From Brevibacterium sp. 'Marine' (GTDB lineage Bacteria; Actinomycetota; Actinomycetes; Actinomycetales; Brevibacteriaceae), in NCBI RefSeq assembly GCF_012844365.1, contig NZ_CP051626.1, positions 4,030,001-4,094,000 on the forward strand: a stretch of DNA of 64,000 nucleotides, in the 5' to 3' direction. Of the stretch, positions 7,583 to 15,568 are shown in pieces. The notes below the pieces were generated by a model. It was not told the origin of the DNA, made no database searches, and saw only the letters and a list, made by a program, of their open reading frames with translations. How positions within the stretch are numbered: the stretch's first letter is position 1; each line of letters starts with the position of its first letter. Both the position numbers and the translations under genes were made by a program.

Positions 7583-9730
7583 ATGGCCGCCGACCCCGCA
7601 TCCGGCACACCAGCATCAGACGCGTCCGGCACACCCGCACCGACGATGTCCGCGACGGACACGTCCACCGATCCGCTGCTCCAGCCCTTCTCGCTCGGCC
7701 GGCTCACGCTGCGCAATCGCATCGTCTCGACCTCGCATGAGCCCGCGTACACCGAGCTCGGCATGCCGAAGGACCGCTACCGCCTCTATCACCGGGAGAA
7801 GGCCCGCGGCGGTGTCGGTCTGACGATGATCGGCGGTTCGGCCATCGTGTCCAAGGACTCCCCCGCCGCGTTCGGCAATATCGACCTGTCCACCGACGAG
7901 GTGGTTCCGTGGCTGTCCGCGATCGCTGACGACTGCCACGACGAGGGTACGGCCATCATGATCCAGGCGACCCATCTGGGCCACAGGTCCTCGAACTTCG
8001 CCGGCGACTGGCTGCCGTTGGTCTCGGCCTCTCGGACCCGGGAGGCCGCGCATCGGTCCTTCACGAAGGCGCTCGAGGACTTCGACATGGATCGCATCGT
8101 CGCAGACTTCGCATCCGCTGCCGAACGCGTGGCGGCCGCTGGATTCGACGGGCTCGAGGTCATGCACGCCGGTCACCTGCTCGATTCTTTCCTCGCCCCG
8201 TGGCTCAATGACCGCGACGACGAGTTCTCCGGCGAACTGGACAATCTCATCAAGTTCCCGATGCGCATCATCGATGCCGTGCGCGCGGTCGTCCCGGATG
8301 ATTTCGTCCTCGGCATCCGCATGGCCGTCGACGAGCGCCGCGAGGACGGAATGGACGAGGCGAGAGCCACCGAGATCCTGCGGACCTACACCGATCACGG
8401 CATCGACTTCCTCAACCTCAATGTCGGGATGATCAACTCGGACCGTCAGCTCGCCGAGGCGATCCCCGGCATGGGCACGCCCTCGGCACCCTGGCTCGAG
8501 ACGTGCCGCCGTATCCGCGAGGCCATCGACATCCCTGTCCTCCACGCCGCGCGCATCTCCGATGCCGCGACCGCTCGGTTCGCGATCACCGACGGGTGCC
8601 TCGACCTGGTCGGGATGACCCGGGCGCAGCTGGCCGATCCGCACTTGGCGCGCAAGGTCGCCGAAGGACGTGAGGACGATATCCGCCCCTGTGTGGGCGC
8701 GAACATGTGCCTCGACTCGATCTACACCTCCGGTTCGGCCACCTGCATCCACAATCCCGCCACCGGGCGGGAGGCCGATCTGCCGCAGGAGGTTCCCCAC
8801 GACGTCACGACCGGGCCCAAGCATGTCGTCATCATCGGCGCCGGTCCCGCCGGACTCGAAGCCGCCCGTGTCGCGGCCGTGCGCGGGCACCGGGTGACCG
8901 TGCTCGAGGCCGAGGACGCTCCCGGCGGGCAGGTCCGCATCGCCGCCCGCTCGCAGCGGCGCCGCGACCTCATCGGCATCATCGACTGGCGCGTCCAGCA
9001 GTGTAAGAAGCACGGTGTCGACCTGCGCCTGAACACCTTCGCCGAGGCGGCCGACATCCTCGGCCTCGGCCCCGACGTCGTCATCGTCGCCACCGGCGGG
9101 GTTCCCGATGCCGGGTATCCCTTCCGTGAGCAGGGTCCGAGCTTCGACGTCTGGGATGTCATGGACGACCGGCTGAAGTCGAAGCAGCGGGTGCTCGTCT
9201 TCGACGACCACGGGTTCTACCCGGCCCTCGACGCCGTCGAACGCCTGGCTCGGGCCGGTCAGCAGGTCACCTACGTCAGCCCCGAACGCACGATCGGCAT
9301 CGACGTGGGGTCGATGAACTCCCCCGCGTATCTGCAGGTGTTCTCCGAATTCGGAGTCGGGGTCCGCCTCGGCGAGCGTCTGACGGCGAAGCCGCGGAAC
9401 GAGGGCAAAGAGATCGTGGCGATGCTGCGCAACGACTATTCGGATCGGGAGACGGAGGTCGTCACCGATGCCGTGGTCGTCGACTTCGGGACGACGCCCA
9501 ACGATGAGGTCTATTTCGAGCTCAAGTCGCAGTCGTCGAACCACGGGGCCACGGATCTCGAGGCGTGGGTCCACGGACGCCCGCAGCCGGAACCCGGTCC
9601 GGATCCCGAGGCCACCACCTCCGCCGCGACGGGGCACCCGTTCGCGCTGTACCGGATCGGTGATGCCGTCGCCTCCCGCAATGTGCATGCGGCGGTACTG
9701 GAAGGGCTGAGAGTGGGAATGGGGCTGTGA
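7583..9730 (+). CDS. OYE-like FMN/FAD oxidoreductase, N-methylproline/dimethylglycine demethylase type
   Basis: A 715-residue two-part flavoenzyme of the 2,4-dienoyl-CoA reductase/trimethylamine dehydrogenase class. ATG 7583 is chosen over 7568 because AAGGAGG sits 5 bp ahead of it. Residues about 15-370 form an FMN-binding TIM barrel (PFSLGRLTLRNRIV; FDGLEVMHAGHLLDSFLAP). RPCVGANMC...CIHNPATGRE is the Fe-S region; the second Cys of the usual CIGCNxGC is Ala, as in the DgcA/StcD-like demethylase subgroup. The C-terminal half has a dinucleotide fold (VVIIGAGPAGLEAARVAA). Known relatives oxidatively demethylate N-methylproline or dimethylglycine. It overlaps the racemase gene by 4 bp, so the two are translationally coupled. 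The substrate is inferred from family and context. Confidence 0.8.
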   Translation: MAADPASGTPASDASGTPAPTMSATDTSTDPLLQPFSLGRLTLRNRIVSTSHEPAYTELGMPKDRYRLYHREKARGGVGLTMIGGSAIVSKDSPAAFGNIDLSTDEVVPWLSAIADDCHDEGTAIMIQATHLGHRSSNFAGDWLPLVSASRTREAAHRSFTKALEDFDMDRIVADFASAAERVAAAGFDGLEVMHAGHLLDSFLAPWLNDRDDEFSGELDNLIKFPMRIIDAVRAVVPDDFVLGIRMAVDERREDGMDEARATEILRTYTDHGIDFLNLNVGMINSDRQLAEAIPGMGTPSAPWLETCRRIREAIDIPVLHAARISDAATARFAITDGCLDLVGMTRAQLADPHLARKVAEGREDDIRPCVGANMCLDSIYTSGSATCIHNPATGREADLPQEVPHDVTTGPKHVVIIGAGPAGLEAARVAAVRGHRVTVLEAEDAPGGQVRIAARSQRRRDLIGIIDWRVQQCKKHGVDLRLNTFAEAADILGLGPDVVIVATGGVPDAGYPFREQGPSFDVWDVMDDRLKSKQRVLVFDDHGFYPALDAVERLARAGQQVTYVSPERTIGIDVGSMNSPAYLQVFSEFGVGVRLGERLTAKPRNEGKEIVAMLRNDYSDRETEVVTDAVVVDFGTTPNDEVYFELKSQSSNHGATDLEAWVHGRPQPEPGPDPEATTSAATGHPFALYRIGDAVASRNVHAAVLEGLRVGMGL

Positions 9731-10800
9731 GCACAGGGGTGACGACGGTCTGCACGAGTGTCGACTTCCACACCGGCGGCGAACCCTTCCGGATCGTCGC
9801 CGAACCCCCGGTCGAGATCCCCGGTCGCAGTGTGGCGCAGCGTCGGGAACTGGCCGTACCCGGTTCGCCGGCCGATGATCTGCGCAAGCTGCTGTGCCTC
9901 GAACCGCGCGGGCATGCGGACATGTACGGCGGTTTCATCACCGAACCCGATGACGACGGTGCCGATTTCGGGGTCCTGTTCTGGCACAAGGACGGCTTCT
10001 CCACGGCATGCGGCCACGGGACGATGGCGCTGGGTGCCTGGGCGGTGTCGTCGGGAATCGTCGCCATCGATCCGTCCGGGACCACGGAGGTCACGATCGA
10101 CGTGCCCTCGGGTCAAGTTCGCGCGCAGGTGCACACGGACGCCGAGGGACGGGCCGCCTCGGTGGACTTCGTCAACGTGCCCAGCCGGCTCGTCGCCTCG
10201 GGGATCACAGTGGACACCAGCCTGGGGCCGGTCACTGTCGATCTCGCGTGGGGCGGGGCGGTCTACGCGCTCGTCGATACCGCTCAGTTGGGTGCCGCCG
10301 CCGGTTCCTCTCAGGCCGACGAGGTGGGCCGCCTCGGTGAGGTGAGTTGCGAAGTCGTGCCCGAGAACCTCACCGCGCTCATCGCCGTGGGCCGGGAGAT
10401 CAAGGCGGGTCTCGCCGGTCATCCGGACACCGCACACCCCGAGGATGACCGGCTCTCCGGTGTCTATGGCACGATCTTCGTCGACCGGTTCGGCTCGCTG
10501 CCCAGCGGTGAACTGCATCAGCGCAATGTCACAGTCTTCGCCGACGGTCAGGTCGACCGCTCACCGTGTGGATCGGGAACGGCGGCTCGGGTCGCCGCTC
10601 TCCATGCCACCGGTGAGCTCGGCGCGAGGCAGACGCTCGTCCATGAGTCGATCGTCGGCACGCGATTCCGGGCGCGAGTGCTCGAAGAGACCGCCGACGG
10701 CGTCATCCCGGTCGTCACCGGCAGCGCCCACCGGGTGGCCACCTCGACGTTCGAGGTCGACCCGCTCGATGATCTCGTGCCCGGCTTCGTGCTGCGGTGA
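9727..10800 (+). CDS. Proline racemase / 4-hydroxyproline epimerase family protein
   Basis: A 357-residue member of the proline racemase superfamily, starting at GTG inside the stop region of the demethylase gene. Both catalytic cysteines are present: Cys95 in STACGHGTMALGAW and Cys281 in DRSPCGSGTAARVAAL. Two cysteines fit racemases and 4-hydroxyproline 2-epimerases, whereas the trans-3-hydroxyproline dehydratases usually carry Thr in place of the second Cys. The substrate motif DFHTGGEPFRIV near the N-terminus is canonical. Working beside an N-methylproline-type demethylase, it may act on proline or hydroxyproline released from a betaine. It could equally serve free hydroxyproline catabolism, although other hydroxyproline genes are not visible in the window. 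Confidence 0.85.
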   Translation: MSTGVTTVCTSVDFHTGGEPFRIVAEPPVEIPGRSVAQRRELAVPGSPADDLRKLLCLEPRGHADMYGGFITEPDDDGADFGVLFWHKDGFSTACGHGTMALGAWAVSSGIVAIDPSGTTEVTIDVPSGQVRAQVHTDAEGRAASVDFVNVPSRLVASGITVDTSLGPVTVDLAWGGAVYALVDTAQLGAAAGSSQADEVGRLGEVSCEVVPENLTALIAVGREIKAGLAGHPDTAHPEDDRLSGVYGTIFVDRFGSLPSGELHQRNVTVFADGQVDRSPCGSGTAARVAALHATGELGARQTLVHESIVGTRFRARVLEETADGVIPVVTGSAHRVATSTFEVDPLDDLVPGFVLR

Positions 10801-10943
10801 GGTGGCGTGAACAACTACGTCATTTCGGAATCGAGAACGACCGCTGCTGATTATTGAGAGATTCCGCTGTTGGGCAAACTGCATTTCAGCAGAGCGTCTG
10901 CTTTTCCAAGACGAACACCCCGATTTCTCCGCACACATAACCG

Positions 10944-10990
10944 ATAAAAACGATCGTCCGCATCGACGGGAACATCGATGCGGACGATCG
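10944..10990 (-). terminator. Rho-independent terminator of the bacteriocin operon
   Basis: CGATCGTCCGCATCGA (10951-10966) and its exact complement (10975-10990) form a 16-bp stem with an 8-nt loop. Read on the minus strand the stem is followed by TTTTTATC, a textbook intrinsic terminator placed downstream of the two minus-strand islet genes. Confidence 0.9.
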
Positions 10991-11081
10991 AGTCGGGTCA
11001 GGCACTGAGCGACACGCTAGTATCCCCACACGCACCCCACATAACAAATGTTGACCCCCAGAGCGGAATCTATAACTGGGC

Positions 11082-11270
11082 CTATCCGAGTCGCCGTCGC
11101 GCCAAGAGCAACCCTGACCCGAAGACCACAGCAATACCGAATATCACCCAAGTGACCCAGACTCGCCCCGAAGAGGCATTATCGAACAGACCGGGCAACA
11201 ATACAATGAAGACTCCTGCAGACACTGCCAGCCCAAATATCAGCCCTGCCAGCGCATATGGCTTCGACAT
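11082..11270 (-). CDS. Small two-helix membrane protein, candidate immunity protein
   Basis: A 62-residue protein beginning MSKPYALAGLIFGL, preceded by GAGAGTGG as RBS. Two hydrophobic segments (about residues 5-24 and 34-54) are separated by a short polar loop, and it ends in RRRLG, an inside-positive tail. It lies 17 bp downstream of the Cys-rich secreted precursor gene, on the same strand and before the shared terminator, so the two are an operon. Tiny membrane proteins next to bacteriocin genes commonly give self-protection or help export; which applies here is inference. I recognise no family. Both genes are clearly lower in GC than the flanks. Confidence 0.75.
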   Translation of the reverse strand: MSKPYALAGLIFGLAVSAGVFIVLLPGLFDNASSGRVWVTWVIFGIAVVFGSGLLLARRRLG

Positions 11271-11287
11271 TCCACTCTCGCTCTCGT

Positions 11288-12055
11288 TCAAAAGCAGTTG
11301 GCAACCGCTGTCACTGACGCACCACCGACAGTCGCGTACGCGCCGATGCACGCCACGCATACAGGAATGGTCACACCAGTTTCACCCGCCGCACAAGCAC
11401 CAGCACATGCACCCACAATCAGATACCCAACTGTGCCAGACACGCCAAGGACGCTCGCAACGCAAGCTACTTTGTCTCCAGTGCTCTTCTGGGTAGAGAG
11501 CTCTCCCGAGACACCCTTCTTGCTCTCTGCGCTAATCTGAGAATCCGTCTTGTAAGAAATATCCGTGTTTCGATCCTCAGTAATTTTGCCATTCTCATAC
11601 TTGGCTAGGTGAAATTTGCCATTATCGCCTTGGGTGTAGAGAACCTCACTATAATTGACTTTCTTACCATCGCCATCAAACAATACAGTCAAATTACTGG
11701 TGGTGGCGTATTTTCCCTCCACCGGAATCGTGACAGATGTGAATTGCTTATCGCCGGAAGTTACTTTGTAAACTTTACCCTTATTGAAATTCAACAGCGA
11801 TGACTTTGCGTGACTATTGAAGGTTCCATTACCGACTCCCTCAGAGACGGTCTCGATAAGCCCCTCGGCACTCTTGCCAGTCATCTGTTTCATATCAGTA
11901 CTGGTCTCGCTGGAGCCGGCTTGAGCACAATTTTCTTGCTTAGAGTTAGCGCCAGCCTTCGACGCCTGGGCAGGGCCAACCGCCGACCCAAGACCACCTG
12001 CAGCCAATCCCGCAACCAATACGGCAACGGCGAGCTTATTGCCAATAATACGCAT
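11288..12055 (-). CDS. Secreted halocin-C8-like bacteriocin precursor
   Basis: A 255-residue protein with a Sec signal peptide (residues 1-31, cleavage after GPAQA). ATG 12055 is set by the strong RBS GAGGGGGGA 7 bp ahead; the upstream ATG at 12094 would break the signal peptide. After a hydrophilic middle part (about 32-190; SNLTVLFDGDGKKVNYSE) comes a C-terminal core of about 60 residues rich in Gly, Ala, Val and Cys: Cys198, 217, 221, 233, 236 and 254, with GACAGACAAGETG and VCVACIGAY. This layout, exported precursor plus a compact hydrophobic Cys-rich C-terminus, is that of halocin C8 and its Gram-positive relatives, where the C-terminal peptide is the released toxin. It could be another Cys-rich exported peptide, but the architecture and partner gene fit a bacteriocin well. 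The operon is unlike its neighbours in GC and codon use. Confidence 0.65.
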   Translation of the reverse strand: MRIIGNKLAVAVLVAGLAAGGLGSAVGPAQASKAGANSKQENCAQAGSSETSTDMKQMTGKSAEGLIETVSEGVGNGTFNSHAKSSLLNFNKGKVYKVTSGDKQFTSVTIPVEGKYATTSNLTVLFDGDGKKVNYSEVLYTQGDNGKFHLAKYENGKITEDRNTDISYKTDSQISAESKKGVSGELSTQKSTGDKVACVASVLGVSGTVGYLIVGACAGACAAGETGVTIPVCVACIGAYATVGGASVTAVANCF

Positions 12056-12067
12056 CCTCACGTCCCC

Positions 12068-12074
12068 CCTCGAG
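12068..12074 (-). promoter_or_regulatory. Strong RBS fixing the bacteriocin start
   Basis: On the minus strand GGGGGGA lies 7 nt before ATG 12055, far better than anything before the upstream in-frame ATG at 12094. Confidence 0.7.
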
Positions 12075-12142
12075 GCAAATGTTGATCGATTCATTTGGAC
12101 ACGTTCACGCTACATCAAGTAACACCCCTTGCTGTATTCAAA

Positions 12143-12170
12143 GTATTACGATCAGGTAACTACAAATCAA
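12143..12170 (-). promoter_or_regulatory. Putative sigma-70-type promoter of bacteriocin operon
   Basis: On the minus strand TTGATT (12165-12170), a 16-bp spacer, and TAATAC (12143-12148). It would give a leader of about 80 nt ahead of the bacteriocin precursor. The region is AT-rich. Confidence 0.5.
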
Positions 12171-12491
12171 CATTGTTGTCATATTCGAGCACTTCCGCGT
12201 CTGCGATTGGGTTAAATTTCAACATCCGGAGCGCCTGCTAATAGAAACACCCGCCTGGCGGGCCGCCTAGATGCGATTTAAAATTCAAAATTGAGCTTAC
12301 CCGACAGACTTCAAAACTTTTAAAGTATCGATTTGTAGCGGCGCAAGCTTTTCGGGTGTCGTTATCCAAGGTGCATTCACCAGAACATTCTTAGACCAAA
12401 GAGCCATCGCAAAAGTGCCGACTTGAGCAAACATCGGCGACCACGACCAACTTTGATACGTCTAGTAATACGTGATGGAGCTGCTTCCTGA
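12171..12491. other. AT-rich intergenic stretch of the islet
   Basis: No gene is recognised. It is low in GC and contains a compact hairpin CCCGCCTGGCGGG at 12250-12262. It ends where homology to a peptide-binding protein abruptly begins, so it likely holds the right-hand junction of the islet. Confidence 0.5.
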
Positions 12492-12731
12492 GTCCGATAT
12501 GGCTACGCGAATCCCAAGGTGGAGAAATGGGCGGAGGAGGCCGTGGCCGAAGAGGATCCGGAGAAGCAGAACGAGCTCTACGCCCAGATCCAGCAGCAGG
12601 TCGCCGACGAGGCCCCGATCGTACCGATCGCCTACCAGCGAGCACTGTACGGAATGAGCCGGGATGTCGTCGGCTTCGAACCCTACGTGCTGGGCACCTA
12701 TGGGCTGAAGGAGACGAAGCTCAAGCACTGA
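12492..12731 (+). pseudogene. 3' remnant of peptide ABC transporter substrate-binding protein gene
   Basis: Only about 78 C-terminal residues survive: YGYANPKVEKWAEEAV, then EKQNELYAQIQQQVADEAPIVPIAYQRALYGMS and VVGFEPYVLGTYGLKE. This is the end of an SBP_bac_5 (dipeptide/oligopeptide-binding) protein, whose normal length is about 500-600 residues. A TGA stop at 12489 precedes the homology in frame, and no start, signal peptide or lipobox is present. The break coincides with the edge of the low-GC bacteriocin islet, pointing to an insertion or deletion event that removed the rest. No permease genes of the system are nearby. Confidence 0.8.
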
Positions 12732-12740
12732 GCAGGCAGC

Positions 12741-14015
12741 TCACCTGTCGACGACGATGTCGGTCACCGGAGTCGAGCAGCAGGGCAGGAACTTTCCTGC
12801 GGCGATCTCCTTCGGCCTGATTCCGCCCGCATGCTTCATCTCGACTTCGCCGCTGACGAGCACGGACTTGCAGGTTCCGCACGCGCCTTCCGAGCAGGAT
12901 GAGGGCAAGGACAGTCCGGCGTCCAGAGCAGAATCGAGGACGGTCGTGGACTCATCGCAGTCGACCACGCGCCCGGAGGCCGCGAACTCGACGAGATGGC
13001 TCATTCCAGTGCCGCCGACGACGCCGACTCCGGCAGCTTTGGCTCTCGCACCGGCCTTGGCCAAACGATCAGCAGGTGAAGTGGCGAAGACGAACGACTC
13101 CTCATGCATCCGCGCCGATGCCACCCCCGCCTCGGCGAGCAGGGGCCGTACCGCATCCATATACGGACCCGGCCCGCACACGAAGGCTTCACGGTCGGCC
13201 GCGTCGGGGACCACCTCGGCGAGGGTGGACGCATCGATCCGACCCCGCCGACCGGCCCAGGGCTCGGCCCCGGAATCCCTGGAGCACAGAATGGTGACGC
13301 TGACTCCGGCGACCTCGGCGAGCTGTTCGAGCTCGGCACGGAAGATGATGTCGATCGGCGACGAGGCGCTGTGGACGAAGACGATGTCCGTGCCGAACCC
13401 TCCCTGTCTGGCCAACAGACTGCGCACCATCGACATGATCGGAGTGATTCCGGAGCCGGCTGAGAGGAAGAGGTGACGTTCGGCCTGATGGAAGCTCGTG
13501 CTGAACAGCCCGTACGGCCCGTCCACGTGCAGCCGATCGCCGACGCGCACATTGTCATGCAGATGGGTCGACACCACTCCCCCGGGAACGCGCTTGACCG
13601 TGATGGTGAAGATGTTCGTGCCGAAGGGCGCAGAGGAGATCGAGTAGCAGCGCTCGAGGCCGAGCTCGGGGATGCGCATCGTCACGTACTGACCCGGCGC
13701 GAAGTCAACCGCGTTCATCCATCCCGCCCGCAGCTCGAAGGTCTTCACGTCGTGGGTCACCTGGGTGATGCCGGTGACCTCGACGGGACCGGTGAGCAGT
13801 TCGGGATCGAGCTGAAGTTCGGCGAGCACGGGGCCAGCTGATTCAGCGGGCACCCGGTCGACCGGCGCGGCGAGCGCGGGCTCGACTGCCGTATCGAAGA
13901 CCGGTGGGGCGGCGGCCGCGAGTGCGGGTCGCCCGCCCCGAGTGGGCACTCGGAACGTCGCCTTGCCCACGGGCACGGACGCGGCCGGGGCGAATGTCGA
14001 ATGACGGTACCTCAT
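12741..14015 (-). CDS. FAD/NAD(P)H ferredoxin reductase with C-terminal 2Fe-2S domain (Rieske oxygenase partner)
   Basis: A 424-residue electron-transfer protein of the phthalate-dioxygenase-reductase/GbcB type. Residues 1-70 are a loose Ala/Pro-rich extension. The FAD domain (about 75-175) carries RCYSISSAP at 122. The NAD domain (about 180-300) has AGSGITP (186-192) and CGPGPYM (280-286). The plant-type ferredoxin domain (about 338-424) has cluster ligands Cys374, Cys379, Cys382 and a last Cys at 412/413. It passes electrons from NAD(P)H to the Rieske oxygenase encoded immediately upstream, whose stop overlaps this start by 4 bp. Reductases of this layout serve glycine betaine (GbcB) and stachydrine demethylases. 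Confidence 0.88.
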   Translation of the reverse strand: MRYRHSTFAPAASVPVGKATFRVPTRGGRPALAAAAPPVFDTAVEPALAAPVDRVPAESAGPVLAELQLDPELLTGPVEVTGITQVTHDVKTFELRAGWMNAVDFAPGQYVTMRIPELGLERCYSISSAPFGTNIFTITVKRVPGGVVSTHLHDNVRVGDRLHVDGPYGLFSTSFHQAERHLFLSAGSGITPIMSMVRSLLARQGGFGTDIVFVHSASSPIDIIFRAELEQLAEVAGVSVTILCSRDSGAEPWAGRRGRIDASTLAEVVPDAADREAFVCGPGPYMDAVRPLLAEAGVASARMHEESFVFATSPADRLAKAGARAKAAGVGVVGGTGMSHLVEFAASGRVVDCDESTTVLDSALDAGLSLPSSCSEGACGTCKSVLVSGEVEMKHAGGIRPKEIAAGKFLPCCSTPVTDIVVDR

Positions 14016-15427
14016 CGCCTCTCAACTCCTTCCAACTGCCCATTGCCCAACTGCACGGTCCGCTGCTCTCGATGGGCCTTGAGACGTTCGATGTACCAGG
14101 TGACGAAGTCATCGACCTGCGATTCCGTCGGTGCGTAGGGGCCCGGCACATATGCCGGCGACGAGATTCCCAGGTGTCCGCGTTCGCAGAAGGTCGCGTC
14201 CTGTTCGTTCGTCTTCAGCCACACCGTCGTGAGGTTGTCGAGGTCGTAGTCGACGCCCTCCTCCGCATCGGCGTGGACGAGCCAGGTCGTGCGCACCAGC
14301 GTCTTGTCTTCGGCCAACGGCAGCAGGCTGAACGTCACCACATGGTCGCCCATCGCGTGGAACCACATATTCGGCTGCACGTGCAGCGATGCCCGGCCCA
14401 GGACGAAGGTGTCAAGATCGCCCAGCAATTTCGCCGAGGCGGCCGATCCGTCCATCGTGTACGACTCGCCCTGTCCGTCGAGCGCGGCTCGTTCGATCCG
14501 GAATCCGGTGGGTCGCCCGCTCAGCTCCTCGACGAGGGCGTAAGGCAGGCCGTTGCGGTCGCAGTTGGCGTGCAGCTGGTTCTCGGCGTCGAGGTAGCGC
14601 TGGTAGGCCGGCTGCAGGCGTTTGGGAATCTCTTCCGGTTCGTAGCCGTAGGTGGGGAAGAACGTGCAGGTCAGCTCCGGGTGCCCGGCTTCGCAGTGGT
14701 AGCACTCGCGGTTGTTCTCCATGACGAGCTTCCAATTCGAGTCCTCGATGAGGTCACTCTGCGCGGCGACCTTCGTCCCGGCGATGTCATGCCCTGCCAG
14801 GTAGGGTTCGATGACGTCGGCCACCTCGTCGATGTCATCGGGTGGAGTGGGGCTGAGGCAGATGAAGATCAGCCCGCCGATGACGCGGACATTCACCGGG
14901 CGCAGCGAGAAGCAGGTCCGATCGAAGTCGGGTGCTTGGACGCCCGCGGAGATGAGCTCGCCCGATGGGGTGTACGTCCACTGGTGGTAGCCGCAGACGA
15001 TGTTGCCCACCGAACCGGACAGGTCGTTCAGCAGCCGAGTGCCCCGATGACGGCAGACGTTGTGGTGGGCACGGATCTCGCCGTCGTCATCGCGGATGAC
15101 GATGACGGAGTAGGCGCCGATGTCGACCGTGAGATAGTCACCGGCCTCGGGCACTTCGGCAGCAGAGGCGACGAAGATCCACGTGGAGGCGAAGATCGCC
15201 TCGATATCGCGCGCGAAGAACTCCGGACTGATATAGAACGGTGCCGCCAGCGAATAGCCCGGCACGCGTTCGTCGATGAGCCGATCGATATCAGTCCTGC
15301 CGTGCCCGCCCGATCCGGCAGCCGCACCCGACCCGGCGGATCCGGCAGCCGCACCCGACCCGGCGGGTCCGCTCGTGCTGGAATCGGTCCGCTTCTGCTC
15401 TGGCGCCAGAGTCAATTCGTCCACCAC
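14012..15427 (-). CDS. Rieske non-heme iron oxygenase, glycine/proline betaine demethylase-like alpha subunit
   Basis: A 471-residue Rieske oxygenase. Its Rieske domain has Cys125-x-His127 and Cys145-x2-His148. The catalytic domain has NNRECYHCEAGHPEL with the iron ligands His244 and His249 of the 2-His-1-carboxylate site. The closest overall pattern known to me is GbcA/Stc2, enzymes that remove an N-methyl group from glycine betaine or stachydrine. With the coupled reductase, the OYE demethylase and the proline racemase homologue of the same window it would begin proline-betaine or hydroxyproline-betaine breakdown; this is inference. The N-terminus has an odd Ala/Gly/Ser linker (residues 20-43) made by a perfect 27-bp tandem duplication. 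Divergent from a LysR gene. Confidence 0.85.
   Translation of the reverse strand: MVDELTLAPEQKRTDSSTSGPAGSGAAAGSAGSGAAAGSGGHGRTDIDRLIDERVPGYSLAAPFYISPEFFARDIEAIFASTWIFVASAAEVPEAGDYLTVDIGAYSVIVIRDDDGEIRAHHNVCRHRGTRLLNDLSGSVGNIVCGYHQWTYTPSGELISAGVQAPDFDRTCFSLRPVNVRVIGGLIFICLSPTPPDDIDEVADVIEPYLAGHDIAGTKVAAQSDLIEDSNWKLVMENNRECYHCEAGHPELTCTFFPTYGYEPEEIPKRLQPAYQRYLDAENQLHANCDRNGLPYALVEELSGRPTGFRIERAALDGQGESYTMDGSAASAKLLGDLDTFVLGRASLHVQPNMWFHAMGDHVVTFSLLPLAEDKTLVRTTWLVHADAEEGVDYDLDNLTTVWLKTNEQDATFCERGHLGISSPAYVPGPYAPTESQVDDFVTWYIERLKAHREQRTVQLGNGQLEGVERR
15312..15365. repeat. 27-bp perfect tandem duplication inside the Rieske gene
   Basis: Two identical 27-bp units (15312-15338, 15339-15365) encode a repeated nonapeptide AGSGAAAGS in the N-terminal linker of the Rieske oxygenase. 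It is in frame and therefore harmless, but prone to slippage. Confidence 0.9.
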
Positions 15428-15553
15428 CTCGTCGTGTCTCGGCCGCGCCTGCTGTCGGCCCCTTCGCCGACCGCGACCGTGGAGTTCGTGCTCCTGCCCC
15501 CAGTGTCCGCCAGAGGTTTGCTGAAGAAAAGCGAATCTTCTTCATCCGAAACG

Positions 15554-15568
15554 TGCAATACTATTGCA
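15554..15568. promoter_or_regulatory. Perfect LysR-type dyad overlapping the LysR start
   Basis: TGCAATACTATTGCA is a perfect 7+1+7 inverted repeat between the Rieske operon and its divergent LysR gene, touching the LysR start codon. Binding here would both autoregulate and set the divergent promoter. Confidence 0.6.

Noticed and set aside
7616-9688. 690-residue open frame antisense to the OYE demethylase gene
   Set aside because: A GC3-driven shadow: Asp/Arg/Gly/His-rich translation with no domain, lying wholly opposite a well-supported gene with its own RBS.
10886-11134. 82-residue minus-strand frame across the bacteriocin terminator
   Set aside because: It would be translated through the terminator hairpin, has no RBS and overlaps the supported small membrane protein gene.
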